Origin: Pseudomonas sp. SDI
Lineage (GTDB): Bacteria; Pseudomonadota; Gammaproteobacteria; Pseudomonadales; Pseudomonadaceae
NCBI RefSeq assembly: GCF_003105155.1
Contig: NZ_QETK01000012.1
Location: 1-64,000 of the forward strand
Length of the DNA stretch: 64,000 nt
Direction of reading: 5' to 3'
Shown: positions 9,326-18,484 of the stretch, in pieces
Numbering within the stretch: position 1 is the first letter of the stretch
Layout of the letters: each line of letters opens with the position of its first letter
Notes under the pieces: model-generated
The model's database searches: none
Seen by the model: the letters and a program-made list of their open reading frames with translations, nothing else
What the model was told of the DNA's origin: nothing
Position numbers and translations under genes: made by a program

Positions 9326-9547
9326 TCAGCGCCCGCGCTGCAGGTTCACGTACAGGCGTTCGACCTTCTCCCGCGCCCACGGGGTTTTGCGCAGGAAGGT
9401 CAGGCTCGACTTGATGCTCGGGTCGCTCTTGAAGCAGCGGATGTCGATGCGCTGCGCCAGGCCTTCCCATTGGTAGTGCGCCACCAGCGCGGTGAGGATC
9501 TGTTCCAGCGTCACGCCGTGCAGCGGGTTGGTATTAGCGGCAGTCAT
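9326..9547 (-). CDS. VF530-family small DNA-binding protein (DUF2132)
   Basis: A 73-residue protein with the VF530 pattern: [19 protein letters not shown], then [20 protein letters not shown] and [17 protein letters not shown] solved structure of this family shows a helical fold with proposed DNA binding; cellular function is unknown. It is first in a two-gene minus-strand unit with the Pr6Pr gene. The length equals the family norm. Confidence 0.88.
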   Translation of the reverse strand: MTAANTNPLHGVTLEQILTALVAHYQWEGLAQRIDIRCFKSDPSIKSSLTFLRKTPWAREKVERLYVNLQRGR

Positions 9548-9681
9548 GCCTTAGCTCCAGCCAATCAAAGGTGCGCACCTTAGCCCAGGCGCGTCGGCGC
9601 GTCTGCATTTCGCGGTTTTTTAGCCGCTTTGCTCGCAGTCTAGTCGCGGCGAAGGCTCTAGTCAGCGCTCGGGGATTTAAT

Positions 9682-9714
9682 GTTTATTGTTAATGTTATA
9701 CTGTAACAATAAAC
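9682..9714. promoter_or_regulatory. Zur-like operator (nested inverted repeats)
   Basis: GTTTATTGTTA at 9682-9692 and TAACAATAAAC at 9704-9714 form a perfect 11-bp inverted repeat. Inside it, TGTTATACTGTAACA at 9694-9708 is a near palindrome matching the core of gammaproteobacterial Zur boxes. The element lies 22 bp before the TonB receptor start, where a zinc-loaded repressor would shut off the gene. Confidence 0.75.
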
Positions 9715-9736
9715 ACCGACTGCCAAGGACCCGATA

Positions 9737-11785
9737 ATGCGTCACCTCCCGCTTCACCTCTCCCCCCTCGCTGCCGCGCTGCTACTGGCCTCGCCACTGA
9801 GCCAGGCCCTGGAACTGCAACCCCAGCTCATCACCGCCAACCCGCTGGGCGCCGCGCAATCGGCCACGCCCAGCAGCGTGCTCGAAGGCGACGCGCTGAC
9901 CCTCGAACAAAAAGGCAGCCTCGGCGAAACCCTGAACAACCAGCCCGGCGTGGCCTCGACCTACTTCGGCCCGGGCGCCAGCCGCCCGGTGATTCGGGGC
10001 CTGGATGGCGACCGCATTCGCCTCCTGCGCAATGGCGTCGGCGCGCTGGATGCTTCGTCGCTGTCGTATGACCACGCCGTACCGCTGGACCCGGTCAACA
10101 TCGAACGCATCGAGATCGTCCGCGGTCCGGCCGCGTTGCTGTACGGCGGCAACGCCATCGGCGGCGTGGTCAACAGCTTCGACAACCGCATCCCCGATGC
10201 GCCCATCGACGGCATCCACGGTGCCGGCGAACTGCGTTACGGCGGTGCCGACACCACACGCAGCAGCGCCGGCAAGCTGGAAGCCGGCGATGGCCGCTTC
10301 GCCCTGCACCTGGATGCCAACAGTCGCCAGTTCAACGACCTGCGCATCCCCGGCTACGCCCGCAGTTCGAAGGTGCGCGACGCCGACAACCGCGGCGACA
10401 AGCACCGTCTGGACAACAGCGATGGCCGCCAGGATGGCGGTGCAATCGGCGGTTCCTACAACTGGGATCACGGTTACGCAGGCTTGTCCTACAGCCGCTA
10501 CGACTCCAACTACGGCTCGGTCGCCGAGCCCGGCGTGCGCCTGGACATGCAACAGGACCACTACGCTTTCGCCTCGGAATTGCGCGACCTCGACGGCCCG
10601 TTCAGCGCGGTGAAGTTCGATGCTGGCTACACCGACTACCAGCACCGCGAGCTGGAAAGCGGCGAGGTCCACACCACCTTCAAGAACAAGGGCTACGAGG
10701 CCCGCGTCGAAGCCCGGCACCCGCCACTGGGGCCGCTGGAAGGGGTGGTCGGCGCGCAAGTCAGCCGCAACGAGTTCTCCGCGCTGGGCGAAGAAGCCTT
10801 TGTTCCGCACACCAACACCGACAGCCTGGCGCTGTTCCTGCTGGAACAGTGGCAAGCCAGCGAACGCCTCAGCCTGAGCGTCGGCGCGCGCCTGGAACAC
10901 ACCCGCGTCGACCCGGACAGCAAGGGCAGCGAGCGCTTCGCCGACACCGACAGCACCAGCAGCTTCAACGCCGCCAGCCTCTCGACCGGCACCGTGTATC
11001 AACTGACCCCGGTCTGGGCACTGGCCGCCAACCTTGGCTACACCGAGCGCGCGCCGACCTTCTACGAGCTGTACGCCAATGGTGCCCACGTCGCCACCGG
11101 CACCTATGAAGTGGGCGATGCGAACCTGTCCAAGGAAAAAGCCCTCTCCAGCGACCTGGCGCTGCGCTTCGACAACGGCACCCACAAGGGCAGCGCTGGC
11201 GTGTTCTACAGCCACTTCCGCAACTACATCGGCCTGCTGAGCAGCGGCAACCTGCGCGAGGGCCACCACCACGATCACGGCGACGAGCATGACCACGATC
11301 ATGATCACGACCACGGCGATGTGCCGGAATACCTCTACCACGGCGTGCGCGCACGCTTCTATGGGATCGAAGCCGAGGACCGCTGGCAGCTGCTGCAAAG
11401 CCAGTACGGCAACCTTGCCCTGGAGCTCTCCGGCGACTACACCCGGGCGAAGAACCTCGACACCGGCGAAGACCTGCCGCGCATCGCCCCGCTGCGCCTG
11501 AACAGCGGCCTGGTGTGGGACCTGGAACGCTGGCAGGCGCGCCTCGACGTGCAGCACGCCAGCGCCCAGCACCGCAAACCGGCCAACGAAACCAGCACCG
11601 ACGGCTACACCACCCTCGGCGCCAGCGTCGGCTACCGCTTCGAGGTCGGCACGAGCGACTGGCTGGCTTTCGTGCGCGGTGAAAACCTCACCGATCAGAC
11701 CGTACGCTATGCCAGTTCGATCCTGCGTGACATCGCCCCGGCACCGGGCCGCAGTGTCGAAGTAGGCCTGCGCACCACGTTCTGA
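9737..11785 (+). CDS. znuD: TonB-dependent outer membrane receptor, probable zinc uptake (ZnuD-like)
   Basis: A 682-residue receptor. A signal peptide ends near LSQALELQ. The plug domain (about residues 45-155) has GSLGETLNNQPGV, RPVIRGLDGDRIRLLRNG and the IERIEIVRGPAALLYGG segment; a 22-strand barrel follows and ends in the terminal Phe needed for assembly. The key feature is a His/Asp-rich external loop at residues 510-526 (alternating HD pairs), the zinc-capture loop seen in ZnuD receptors. Together with the Zur-like operator this points to Zn(II) import powered by TonB. It appears monocistronic, with a hairpin just past the stop. The metal is inferred. Confidence 0.88.
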   Translation: MRHLPLHLSPLAAALLLASPLSQALELQPQLITANPLGAAQSATPSSVLEGDALTLEQKGSLGETLNNQPGVASTYFGPGASRPVIRGLDGDRIRLLRNGVGALDASSLSYDHAVPLDPVNIERIEIVRGPAALLYGGNAIGGVVNSFDNRIPDAPIDGIHGAGELRYGGADTTRSSAGKLEAGDGRFALHLDANSRQFNDLRIPGYARSSKVRDADNRGDKHRLDNSDGRQDGGAIGGSYNWDHGYAGLSYSRYDSNYGSVAEPGVRLDMQQDHYAFASELRDLDGPFSAVKFDAGYTDYQHRELESGEVHTTFKNKGYEARVEARHPPLGPLEGVVGAQVSRNEFSALGEEAFVPHTNTDSLALFLLEQWQASERLSLSVGARLEHTRVDPDSKGSERFADTDSTSSFNAASLSTGTVYQLTPVWALAANLGYTERAPTFYELYANGAHVATGTYEVGDANLSKEKALSSDLALRFDNGTHKGSAGVFYSHFRNYIGLLSSGNLREGHHHDHGDEHDHDHDHDHGDVPEYLYHGVRARFYGIEAEDRWQLLQSQYGNLALELSGDYTRAKNLDTGEDLPRIAPLRLNSGLVWDLERWQARLDVQHASAQHRKPANETSTDGYTTLGASVGYRFEVGTSDWLAFVRGENLTDQTVRYASSILRDIAPAPGRSVEVGLRTTF

Positions 11786-11792
11786 AGCACCG

Positions 11793-11824
11793 CCGTTGCC
11801 GGATTGTTACGCATCCGGCAACGG
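11793..11824 (+). terminator. Hairpin after the TonB receptor gene
   Basis: CCGTTGCCGGAT (11793-11804) pairs perfectly with ATCCGGCAACGG (11813-11824) around an 8-base loop. The T-run (TTTTTTT) starts about 20 bp further on, so this is a strong hairpin but not a textbook intrinsic terminator. Confidence 0.6.
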
Positions 11825-11971
11825 TGCCTCTTGCCGATTTGTCTTTTTTTCTTACAAGTTCGTCTATATCCTCCCCGCCGCACGCTGAACCGCTTCAGTA
11901 GCACCCCTTATCGCCCTGATCTCGACGATGTCTGCACGTCGGGATATTTGCCGTTTTTCCTAAAATCAGAA

Positions 11972-11983
11972 GATAGCGCTATC
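11972..11983. promoter_or_regulatory. 12-bp palindrome over the oprB ribosome-binding region
   Basis: GATAGCGCTATC is a perfect palindrome ending two bases before the oprB ATG at 11986. No Shine-Dalgarno sequence is visible, so the palindrome occupies the position where one would sit. It could be a protein site or an RNA hairpin that controls initiation. Confidence 0.45.
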
Positions 11984-11985
11984 CC

Positions 11986-13338
11986 ATGCCTCATATTCAT
12001 CGTTCCCGCCCCGCCACTGCGACCCTCTTGTCAGCGCTGACTGCCAGCACCCTGGCCTGCTCGGTCAATGCCGCAGCACTGTTCGACGGTGACTCGCCCT
12101 GGATGCTCGGCGACTGGGGAGGCACCCGCACGGAGCTTGCCGAGCGCGGCTACGATTTCACCCTGGGTTACGTCGGCGAGCTGGGCGCCAACCTGCGCGG
12201 TGGCTACGACCACAGCAACACGGCGCGTTACAGCGACCAGTTCACCCTGGGCAGTCACCTGGACCTGGAAAAGATCCTCGGCTGGCACGACAGCGAATTC
12301 CAGTTGAGCGTGACCGAGCGTCACGGCAACAACATCAGCAATGACCGCATCAACGACCCGCGCGTCGGCGGCTTCACCTCCGCCCAGGAAGTCTGGGGCC
12401 GTGGCCAGACCTGGCGCCTGACCCAGCTGTGGTTCAAGCAGAAGTACTTCGACGGTGCGCTGGACGTGAAATTCGGCCGTTTCGGCCAGGGCGAAGACTT
12501 CAACAGCTTCCCCTGCGACTTCCAGAACCTGGCGTTCTGCGGCTCGCAGGTCGGCAACTGGGCCGGCAGCGTCTGGTACAACTGGCCGGTCAGCCAATGG
12601 GCACTGCGGGTCAAATACAACCTTTCGCCTGAACTCTATGCGCAGATCGGGGCCTATGAGCAGAACCCCTCTAACCTCGACCGCGAGAACGGCTTCAAGC
12701 TCAGCGGCAGCGGCAGCGAAGGTGCGCTGTTCCCGCTGGAACTGGTCTGGAGCCCGGCCGTTGGCGGCCTGAAAGGGGAATATCGCGCCGGTTACTACTA
12801 CAGTAATGCCAAGGCACAAGATGTTTACAAGGACGGCAACGACCAACCGGCAGCGTTGAGCGGCCAGGCCTATCGCAGCAGTTCGAGCAAACACGGGTTC
12901 TGGTTGGGGGCACAGCAGCAGGTGACGTCGTTGGCCAGCGATCATTCGCGTGGCCTGAGCGTTTTCGCCAACGCCACGATGCACGACAAGAAGACCAATG
13001 CCATCGACAACTATGTTCAGGCAGGTGTGGTGTACAAGGGGCCGTTCGCTGCCCGCGCCAAGGACGACATCGGTTTCGCCCTCGCCCGCGTGCACGTCAA
13101 CCCGGCCTACCGCAAGAACGCTGCGGCACACAACCTCGCCGCCAACGTCTTCGACTACAACAACGCCGCCTTCCTGCCCGTCCAGGACACCGAGTACAGC
13201 GCCGAGCTGTATTACGGCATCCACCTGGCCGAGTGGCTGACCGTGCGCCCGAACCTGCAGTACATCCGCCATCCGGGCGGGGTCGGTCAGGTCGACGATG
13301 CGCTGATCGGCGGGCTGAAGATCCAGAGCAGCTTCTGA
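11986..13338 (+). CDS. oprB: Carbohydrate-selective porin OprB
   Basis: A 450-residue outer membrane porin of the OprB family. A signal peptide (about residues 1-30, ending CSVNAAA) precedes WMLGDWGGTRTELAERGYDFTLGYVGE, the family's opening motif. The LTQLWFKQKYFDGALDVKFGRF and CDFQNLAFCGSQVGNW segments and the terminal Phe also fit. It lets glucose and similar sugars into the periplasm. The glucose dehydrogenase gene starts 46 bp downstream, so substrate entry and periplasmic oxidation are likely co-transcribed. The start lacks a clear ribosome site but gives a correct signal peptide. Confidence 0.92.
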   Translation: MPHIHRSRPATATLLSALTASTLACSVNAAALFDGDSPWMLGDWGGTRTELAERGYDFTLGYVGELGANLRGGYDHSNTARYSDQFTLGSHLDLEKILGWHDSEFQLSVTERHGNNISNDRINDPRVGGFTSAQEVWGRGQTWRLTQLWFKQKYFDGALDVKFGRFGQGEDFNSFPCDFQNLAFCGSQVGNWAGSVWYNWPVSQWALRVKYNLSPELYAQIGAYEQNPSNLDRENGFKLSGSGSEGALFPLELVWSPAVGGLKGEYRAGYYYSNAKAQDVYKDGNDQPAALSGQAYRSSSSKHGFWLGAQQQVTSLASDHSRGLSVFANATMHDKKTNAIDNYVQAGVVYKGPFAARAKDDIGFALARVHVNPAYRKNAAAHNLAANVFDYNNAAFLPVQDTEYSAELYYGIHLAEWLTVRPNLQYIRHPGGVGQVDDALIGGLKIQSSF

Positions 13339-13384
13339 ACCGGGCTGTGGCCCCTGAACTTTTCAACCTAACGGAGAACACACG

Positions 13385-15793
13385 ATGAGCACAGACGGTG
13401 CCCTGAGTAGAACCCGCTGGCTACCGAGACTGCTCGGCGTGCTGCTGTTGCTGATGGGCCTGGCCCTGCTGGCGGGCGGCATCAAGCTGAGCCAGCTGGG
13501 CGGCTCGCTGTATTACCTGATTGCCGGCGCAGGCTTCGCCCTGTCGGGCCTGTTGCTGCTGCTGTTGCGCCGCGAAGGCCTGGGCCTGTACGGCCTGGTG
13601 CTGCTCGGCAGCAGCCTGTGGGCGCTGTGGGAAGTCGGCCTGGACTGGTGGCAACTGGTACCGCGCCTGGCGCTGTGGTTCGCCCTCGGTGTCGTGCTGC
13701 TGTTGCCATGGGCCTGGCGTCCATTGGCCGGTTCACCGGCACGCGCCAACCTCGGCCTGCTTGGCCTGGGCGTAGTGCTCGCCGGCGGCAGCGCGATCGG
13801 CAGCCAGTTCACCAGCCCTGGCGAGATCCACGGCAAGCTCGGCCGTGACGGCGGCGAGCTGCGCAGTGCCGCCCCGGACATGCCCGACGGCGACTGGCAG
13901 GCCTATGGCCGCACCGAGTTCGGCGACCGCTACTCGCCGCTGCGCCAGATCACCCCGGACAACGTGCACAAGCTGCAGGAAGCCTGGCGCATCCAGACCG
14001 GCGACCTGCCAACCGCCAACGACCCGGTCGAGCTGACCAACGAGAACACCCCGCTCAAGGCCAACGGCATGCTCTATGCCTGCACCGCGCACAGCCGCGT
14101 GCTGGCCCTGGACCCGGACACCGGCAAGGAAATCTGGCGTTTCGATCCGCAGATCAAGAGCCCGGTAGGCTTCAAGGGCTTCGCCCACATGACCTGCCGC
14201 GGGGTTTCCTACTACGACGAGAACAGCTACCTGAGCGCCGATGGCAGCCCGGTACCGAAAATCTCCGAAGCCGGCCAGGCCGTGGCCCGCGCCTGCCCAC
14301 GTCGGCTGTACCTGCCGACGGCCGACGCACGCCTGATCGCGATCAACGCCGACAACGGCAAGGTCTGCGAAGGTTTCGCCAATCAAGGCGCGATCGACCT
14401 GACCACCGGCATCGGCCCGTTCACGGCCGGTGGCTACTACTCCACCTCGCCGGCGGCGATTACCCGTGAGCTGGTGATCATCGGCGGCCACGTGACCGAC
14501 AACGAGTCGACCAACGAACCGTCCGGGGTAATCCGTGCCTACGACGTGCACGACGGTCATCTGGTGTGGAACTGGGACAGCGACAAGCCGGACGACACCG
14601 CCCCGCTCGCCCCGGGCAAAACCTACAGCCGCAACTCGGCGAACATGTGGTCGCTGGCCAGCGTCGACGAAAAGCTGGGCATGGTCTACCTGCCGTTGGG
14701 CAACCAGACCCCTGACCAGTGGGGCGCCAACCGCACCCCGGGCGCCGAGCAGTTCAGCGCCGGCGTGGTGGCCCTGGACCTGGCCACCGGCAAGGTGCGC
14801 TGGAACTACCAGTTCACCCACCATGACCTGTGGGACATGGACGTCGGCAGCCAGCCGACCCTGGTCGACCTGAAAACCGCCGACGGCGTGAAGCCGGCGC
14901 TGATCGCACCGACCAAGCAGGGCAGCCTCTACGTGCTCGACCGTCGCGACGGCAGCGCCATCGTGCCAATCCGCGAGATCCCGGCGCCACAGGGTGCCGT
15001 CGAAGGCGACCACACCGCCCCGACCCAGGCCCGTTCCGACCTCAACCTGCTGGGTCCGGACCTGACCGAAGCGGCGATGTGGGGCGCCAGCCCGTTCGAC
15101 CAGATGCTCTGCCGCATCCAGTTCCGCGAGCTGCGCTATGAAGGTCAGTACACGCCGCCGTCGGTGCAGGGCAGCCTGATCTACCCGGGTAACGTTGGCG
15201 TGTTCAACTGGGGTGGCGTGTCGGTCGACCCGGTACGCCAGATGCTCTTCACCAGCCCGAACTACATGGCCTTCGTCTCGAAGATGGTGCCACGTGCCGA
15301 GGTGGCTGCCGACAGCAAGCGCGAGAGCGAAACCTCTGGCGTGCAGCCGAACAGCGGCGCGCCGTACGCGGTGATCATGCACCCGTTCATGTCGCCGCTC
15401 GGCGTACCGTGCCAGGCGCCGTCGTGGGGCTATGTCGCGGGTATCGACCTGACCACCAGCAAGGTGGTCTGGAAGCACAAGAACGGCACCAGCCGCGACA
15501 GCTCGCCGATCCCGATCGGCCTGCCGATCGGCGTCCCGAGCATGGGCGGTTCGATCGTCACTGCCAGTGGCCTGGGCTTCCTCAGCGGCACCCTGGATCA
15601 GTACCTGCGCGCGTATGACAGCAACACCGGCAAGGAGCTGTGGAAAGCCCGCCTGCCGGCAGGTGGCCAGGCCACGCCAATGACCTACACCGGTAAGGAC
15701 GGCAAGCAGTACGTGCTGATCGTCGCCGGCGGCCATGGCTCGCTGGGCACCAAGATGGGCGACTACGTGATTGCCTACAAACTGGCGGATTGA
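13385..15793 (+). CDS. gcd: Membrane-bound PQQ-dependent glucose dehydrogenase
   Basis: An 802-residue quinoprotein that oxidises glucose to gluconolactone in the periplasm and passes electrons to ubiquinone. The N-terminal 130 residues hold five membrane helices. The PQQ propeller follows: DWQAYGRTEFGDRYSPLRQI, the ACTAHSRVLALDPDTGKEIW repeat, LPLGNQTPDQWG, and GVPSMGGSIVTASGLGF near the end. The length matches Gcd (about 800). GGAG lies before the ATG. It sits between oprB and an intrinsic terminator, giving an oprB-gcd unit. In Pseudomonas this enzyme feeds gluconate metabolism and acid-driven phosphate solubilisation. Confidence 0.95.
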   Translation: MSTDGALSRTRWLPRLLGVLLLLMGLALLAGGIKLSQLGGSLYYLIAGAGFALSGLLLLLLRREGLGLYGLVLLGSSLWALWEVGLDWWQLVPRLALWFALGVVLLLPWAWRPLAGSPARANLGLLGLGVVLAGGSAIGSQFTSPGEIHGKLGRDGGELRSAAPDMPDGDWQAYGRTEFGDRYSPLRQITPDNVHKLQEAWRIQTGDLPTANDPVELTNENTPLKANGMLYACTAHSRVLALDPDTGKEIWRFDPQIKSPVGFKGFAHMTCRGVSYYDENSYLSADGSPVPKISEAGQAVARACPRRLYLPTADARLIAINADNGKVCEGFANQGAIDLTTGIGPFTAGGYYSTSPAAITRELVIIGGHVTDNESTNEPSGVIRAYDVHDGHLVWNWDSDKPDDTAPLAPGKTYSRNSANMWSLASVDEKLGMVYLPLGNQTPDQWGANRTPGAEQFSAGVVALDLATGKVRWNYQFTHHDLWDMDVGSQPTLVDLKTADGVKPALIAPTKQGSLYVLDRRDGSAIVPIREIPAPQGAVEGDHTAPTQARSDLNLLGPDLTEAAMWGASPFDQMLCRIQFRELRYEGQYTPPSVQGSLIYPGNVGVFNWGGVSVDPVRQMLFTSPNYMAFVSKMVPRAEVAADSKRESETSGVQPNSGAPYAVIMHPFMSPLGVPCQAPSWGYVAGIDLTTSKVVWKHKNGTSRDSSPIPIGLPIGVPSMGGSIVTASGLGFLSGTLDQYLRAYDSNTGKELWKARLPAGGQATPMTYTGKDGKQYVLIVAGGHGSLGTKMGDYVIAYKLAD

Positions 15794-15815
15794 TCCCCCG
15801 GCTTGCAGACCGTAC

Positions 15816-15845
15816 AACGGCTACCTTCGGGTAGCCGTTTTTGTT
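15816..15845 (+). terminator. Intrinsic terminator of oprB-gcd
   Basis: AACGGCTACC and GGTAGCCGTT pair perfectly around a TTCG tetraloop, followed by a run of T. It lies 22 bp past the gcd stop and is a textbook rho-independent terminator. Confidence 0.92.
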
Positions 15846-15969
15846 TCTTGTGGGAGCGCGCCTTGCCCCGCCAAGCGCGCAGCGCTCTGATAAGCTAAAC
15901 CGGCACCCGCATTGAAACCTCCACCGACCCTCCCCATCTAAGCACCATAGTCATTTGCGCAGGTGCCCC

Positions 15970-18390
15970 ATGAGCGACCAGCAGGATCTCCCGGAACAGC
16001 CCGACGAACACACCGAAGTCGAACACCTCGATACCTCCGACCACCACGGCCGTCACCTGGCCCTGCCCGGGCAGAACCTGCCGGACAAGGTCTATGTCAT
16101 CCCGATCCACAACCGGCCGTTCTTCCCCGCGCAAGTGCTGCCGGTGATCGTCAACGAAGAGCCGTGGGCGGAAACCCTCGACCTGGTCGCGAAAACCCCG
16201 GACCACGCCCTGGCGCTGTTCTTCATGGACACCCCGCCGGAAGACCCCCGCCATTTCGACACCTCGGTGCTGCCGCTGTACGGCACCCTGGTCAAGGTGC
16301 ACCATGCCAGCCGCGAAAACGGCAAACTGCAATTCGTTGCCCAGGGCCTGACCCGTGTGCGCATCCGCACCTGGCTCAAGCACCATCGTCCGCCGTACCT
16401 GGTGGAAGTCGAGTACCCGCACCAGCCGAGCGCGCCCACCGACGAGGTCAAGGCCTACGGCATGGCCCTGATCAACGCGATCAAGGAACTGCTGCCGCTC
16501 AACCCGCTGTACAGCGAAGAGCTGAAGAACTACCTCAACCGCTTCAGCCCCAACGATCCGTCGCCGCTCACCGACTTCGCCGCGGCGCTGACCTCCGCCA
16601 CCGGCAACCAGTTGCAGGAAGTGCTCGACTGCGTGCCGATGCTCAAGCGCATGGAAAAAGTTCTGCCAATGCTGCGCAAGGAAGTCGAAGTGGCGCGCCT
16701 GCAGAACGAAATCTCCGCCGAAGTGAACCGGCAGATCGGCGAGCACCAGCGCGAGTTCTTCCTCAAGGAACAGCTCAAGGTCATCCAGCAGGAGCTGGGC
16801 CTGACCAAGGACGACCGCAGCGCCGACCTCGAACAATTCGAGCAGCGCCTGCACGGCAAGACCCTCTCGGCCGCCGCCCAGAAACGCATCGACGAGGAAA
16901 TGAACAAGCTGTCGATCCTCGAGACCGGCTCGCCGGAATACGCGGTCACGCGCAATTACCTGGACTGGGCCACCGCCCTGCCGTGGGGCGTGTATGGCGC
17001 CGACAAGCTCGATCTCAAGCACGCCCGCAAGGTGCTCGACCAGCACCATGCCGGTCTGGACGACATCAAGGAACGCATTCTCGAATTCCTCGCGGTGGGC
17101 GCCTACAAAGGCGAGATCAGCGGCTCCATCGTGCTGCTGGTCGGCCCGCCGGGCGTGGGCAAAACCAGTGTCGGCAAATCCATCGCCGAGTCGCTCGGCC
17201 GGCCGTTCTATCGCTTCAGTGTCGGCGGCATGCGCGACGAAGCCGAAATCAAGGGCCATCGTCGCACCTACATCGGTGCCCAGCCGGGCAAGCTGGTACA
17301 GGCGCTGAAAGACGTCGAAGTGATGAACCCGGTGATCATGCTCGACGAGATCGACAAGATGGGCCAGAGCTTCCAGGGCGACCCGGCCTCGGCGTTGCTG
17401 GAAACCCTCGACCCGGAACAGAACGTCGACTTCCTCGACCATTACCTGGACCTGCGCCTGGACCTGTCCAAGGTGCTCTTCGTGTGCACCGCCAACACCC
17501 TCGACTCGATCCCCGGACCGCTGCTCGACCGCATGGAAGTGATTCGTCTGTCCGGCTACATCACCGAAGAAAAACTCGCCATCGCCAAGCGTCACCTGTG
17601 GCCCAAGCAACTGGCCAAGGCCGGGGTGTCGAAAAGCAGCCTGAGCATCAGCGACAGCGCCCTGCGCGCGGTGATCGAAGGCTATGCCCGCGAAGCCGGC
17701 GTGCGCCAGCTGGAAAAACAGCTGGGCAAGCTGGTGCGCAAGGCGGTGGTGCAGTTGCTGGATAACCCTGAAGCGAAGATCAAGCTCGGCCCCAAGGACC
17801 TCGAAGCGTCCCTCGGCATGCCGCTGTTCCGCAGCGAACAGGTGCTGTCCGGCAAGGGCGTGATCACCGGCCTGGCCTGGACCAGCATGGGCGGTGCGAC
17901 CCTGCCGATCGAGGCCACCCGCATCCACACGCTGAACCGCGGCTTCAAGCTGACCGGCCAGTTGGGCGACGTGATGAAAGAGTCTGCCGAAATCGCCTAC
18001 AGCTATGTCAGTGCCAACCTCAAGCAGTACGGCGGCGAGCCGGGCTACTTCAACGAGGCCTTCGTCCACCTGCACGTCCCGGAAGGGGCCACGCCGAAGG
18101 ACGGCCCGAGCGCCGGCATCACCATCGCCAGCGCCCTGCTGTCGCTGGCGCGCAACCAGCCGCCGAAAAAAGGCGTAGCGATGACCGGCGAGCTGACCCT
18201 CACTGGCCAGGTGCTGCCGATTGGCGGGGTGCGCGAAAAGGTGATTGCCGCGCGCCGGCAGAAGATCCACGAGCTGATCCTGCCCGAGGCCAACCGCGGC
18301 GACTTCGAGGAGCTGCCCGACTACCTGAAGGAAGGCCTCGACGTGCATTTCGCCAAGCGCTTCAGCGACGTCGCCAAAGTGCTGTTCTGA
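15970..18390 (+). CDS. lon: ATP-dependent Lon protease
   Basis: An 806-residue AAA+ serine protease that degrades damaged and regulatory proteins in the cytoplasm. The N-terminal substrate domain runs to about residue 280. Walker A is GPPGVGKT (G392-K398) and Walker B MLDEID (D459-E460). The protease dyad is S714 in KDGPSAG and K757 in GGVREKV, 43 residues apart as in E. coli Lon. The frame could start at TTG 15955, but ATG 15970 with AGG six bases upstream is preferred. An acidic His/Asp-rich N-terminal extension precedes the core. Pseudomonas often has two Lon copies and this may be the second. A chagasin-like gene follows. Confidence 0.95.
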   Translation: MSDQQDLPEQPDEHTEVEHLDTSDHHGRHLALPGQNLPDKVYVIPIHNRPFFPAQVLPVIVNEEPWAETLDLVAKTPDHALALFFMDTPPEDPRHFDTSVLPLYGTLVKVHHASRENGKLQFVAQGLTRVRIRTWLKHHRPPYLVEVEYPHQPSAPTDEVKAYGMALINAIKELLPLNPLYSEELKNYLNRFSPNDPSPLTDFAAALTSATGNQLQEVLDCVPMLKRMEKVLPMLRKEVEVARLQNEISAEVNRQIGEHQREFFLKEQLKVIQQELGLTKDDRSADLEQFEQRLHGKTLSAAAQKRIDEEMNKLSILETGSPEYAVTRNYLDWATALPWGVYGADKLDLKHARKVLDQHHAGLDDIKERILEFLAVGAYKGEISGSIVLLVGPPGVGKTSVGKSIAESLGRPFYRFSVGGMRDEAEIKGHRRTYIGAQPGKLVQALKDVEVMNPVIMLDEIDKMGQSFQGDPASALLETLDPEQNVDFLDHYLDLRLDLSKVLFVCTANTLDSIPGPLLDRMEVIRLSGYITEEKLAIAKRHLWPKQLAKAGVSKSSLSISDSALRAVIEGYAREAGVRQLEKQLGKLVRKAVVQLLDNPEAKIKLGPKDLEASLGMPLFRSEQVLSGKGVITGLAWTSMGGATLPIEATRIHTLNRGFKLTGQLGDVMKESAEIAYSYVSANLKQYGGEPGYFNEAFVHLHVPEGATPKDGPSAGITIASALLSLARNQPPKKGVAMTGELTLTGQVLPIGGVREKVIAARRQKIHELILPEANRGDFEELPDYLKEGLDVHFAKRFSDVAKVLF

Positions 18391-18399
18391 ACCTGAGCG

Positions 18400-18424
18400 C
18401 CCCGCACCGCCAGGCGGTGCGGGG
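18400..18424 (+). terminator. Strong GC hairpin after lon
   Basis: CCCCGCACC pairs with GGTGCGGGG around GCCAGGC. It lies 9 bp after the lon stop and has no T-run, so it may be a transcript-stabilising hairpin or a weak terminator before the inhibitor gene. Confidence 0.55.
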
Positions 18425-18484
18425 ACGCTGGAAATCTGTCCGGCTTGGGGTATGCTGCGCCTCTGTCTTCGCACCGGAGCCGCC

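Noticed and set aside
11261..11313. Short tandem CACGATCAC-type repeats inside the TonB receptor gene
   Set aside because: They simply encode the His/Asp loop and are in frame; not a CRISPR or mobile element.
15849..15880. A possible sixth REP before lon (GTGGGAGCGCGCCTTGCC)
   Set aside because: Only one degraded arm is visible and no inverted partner was found.
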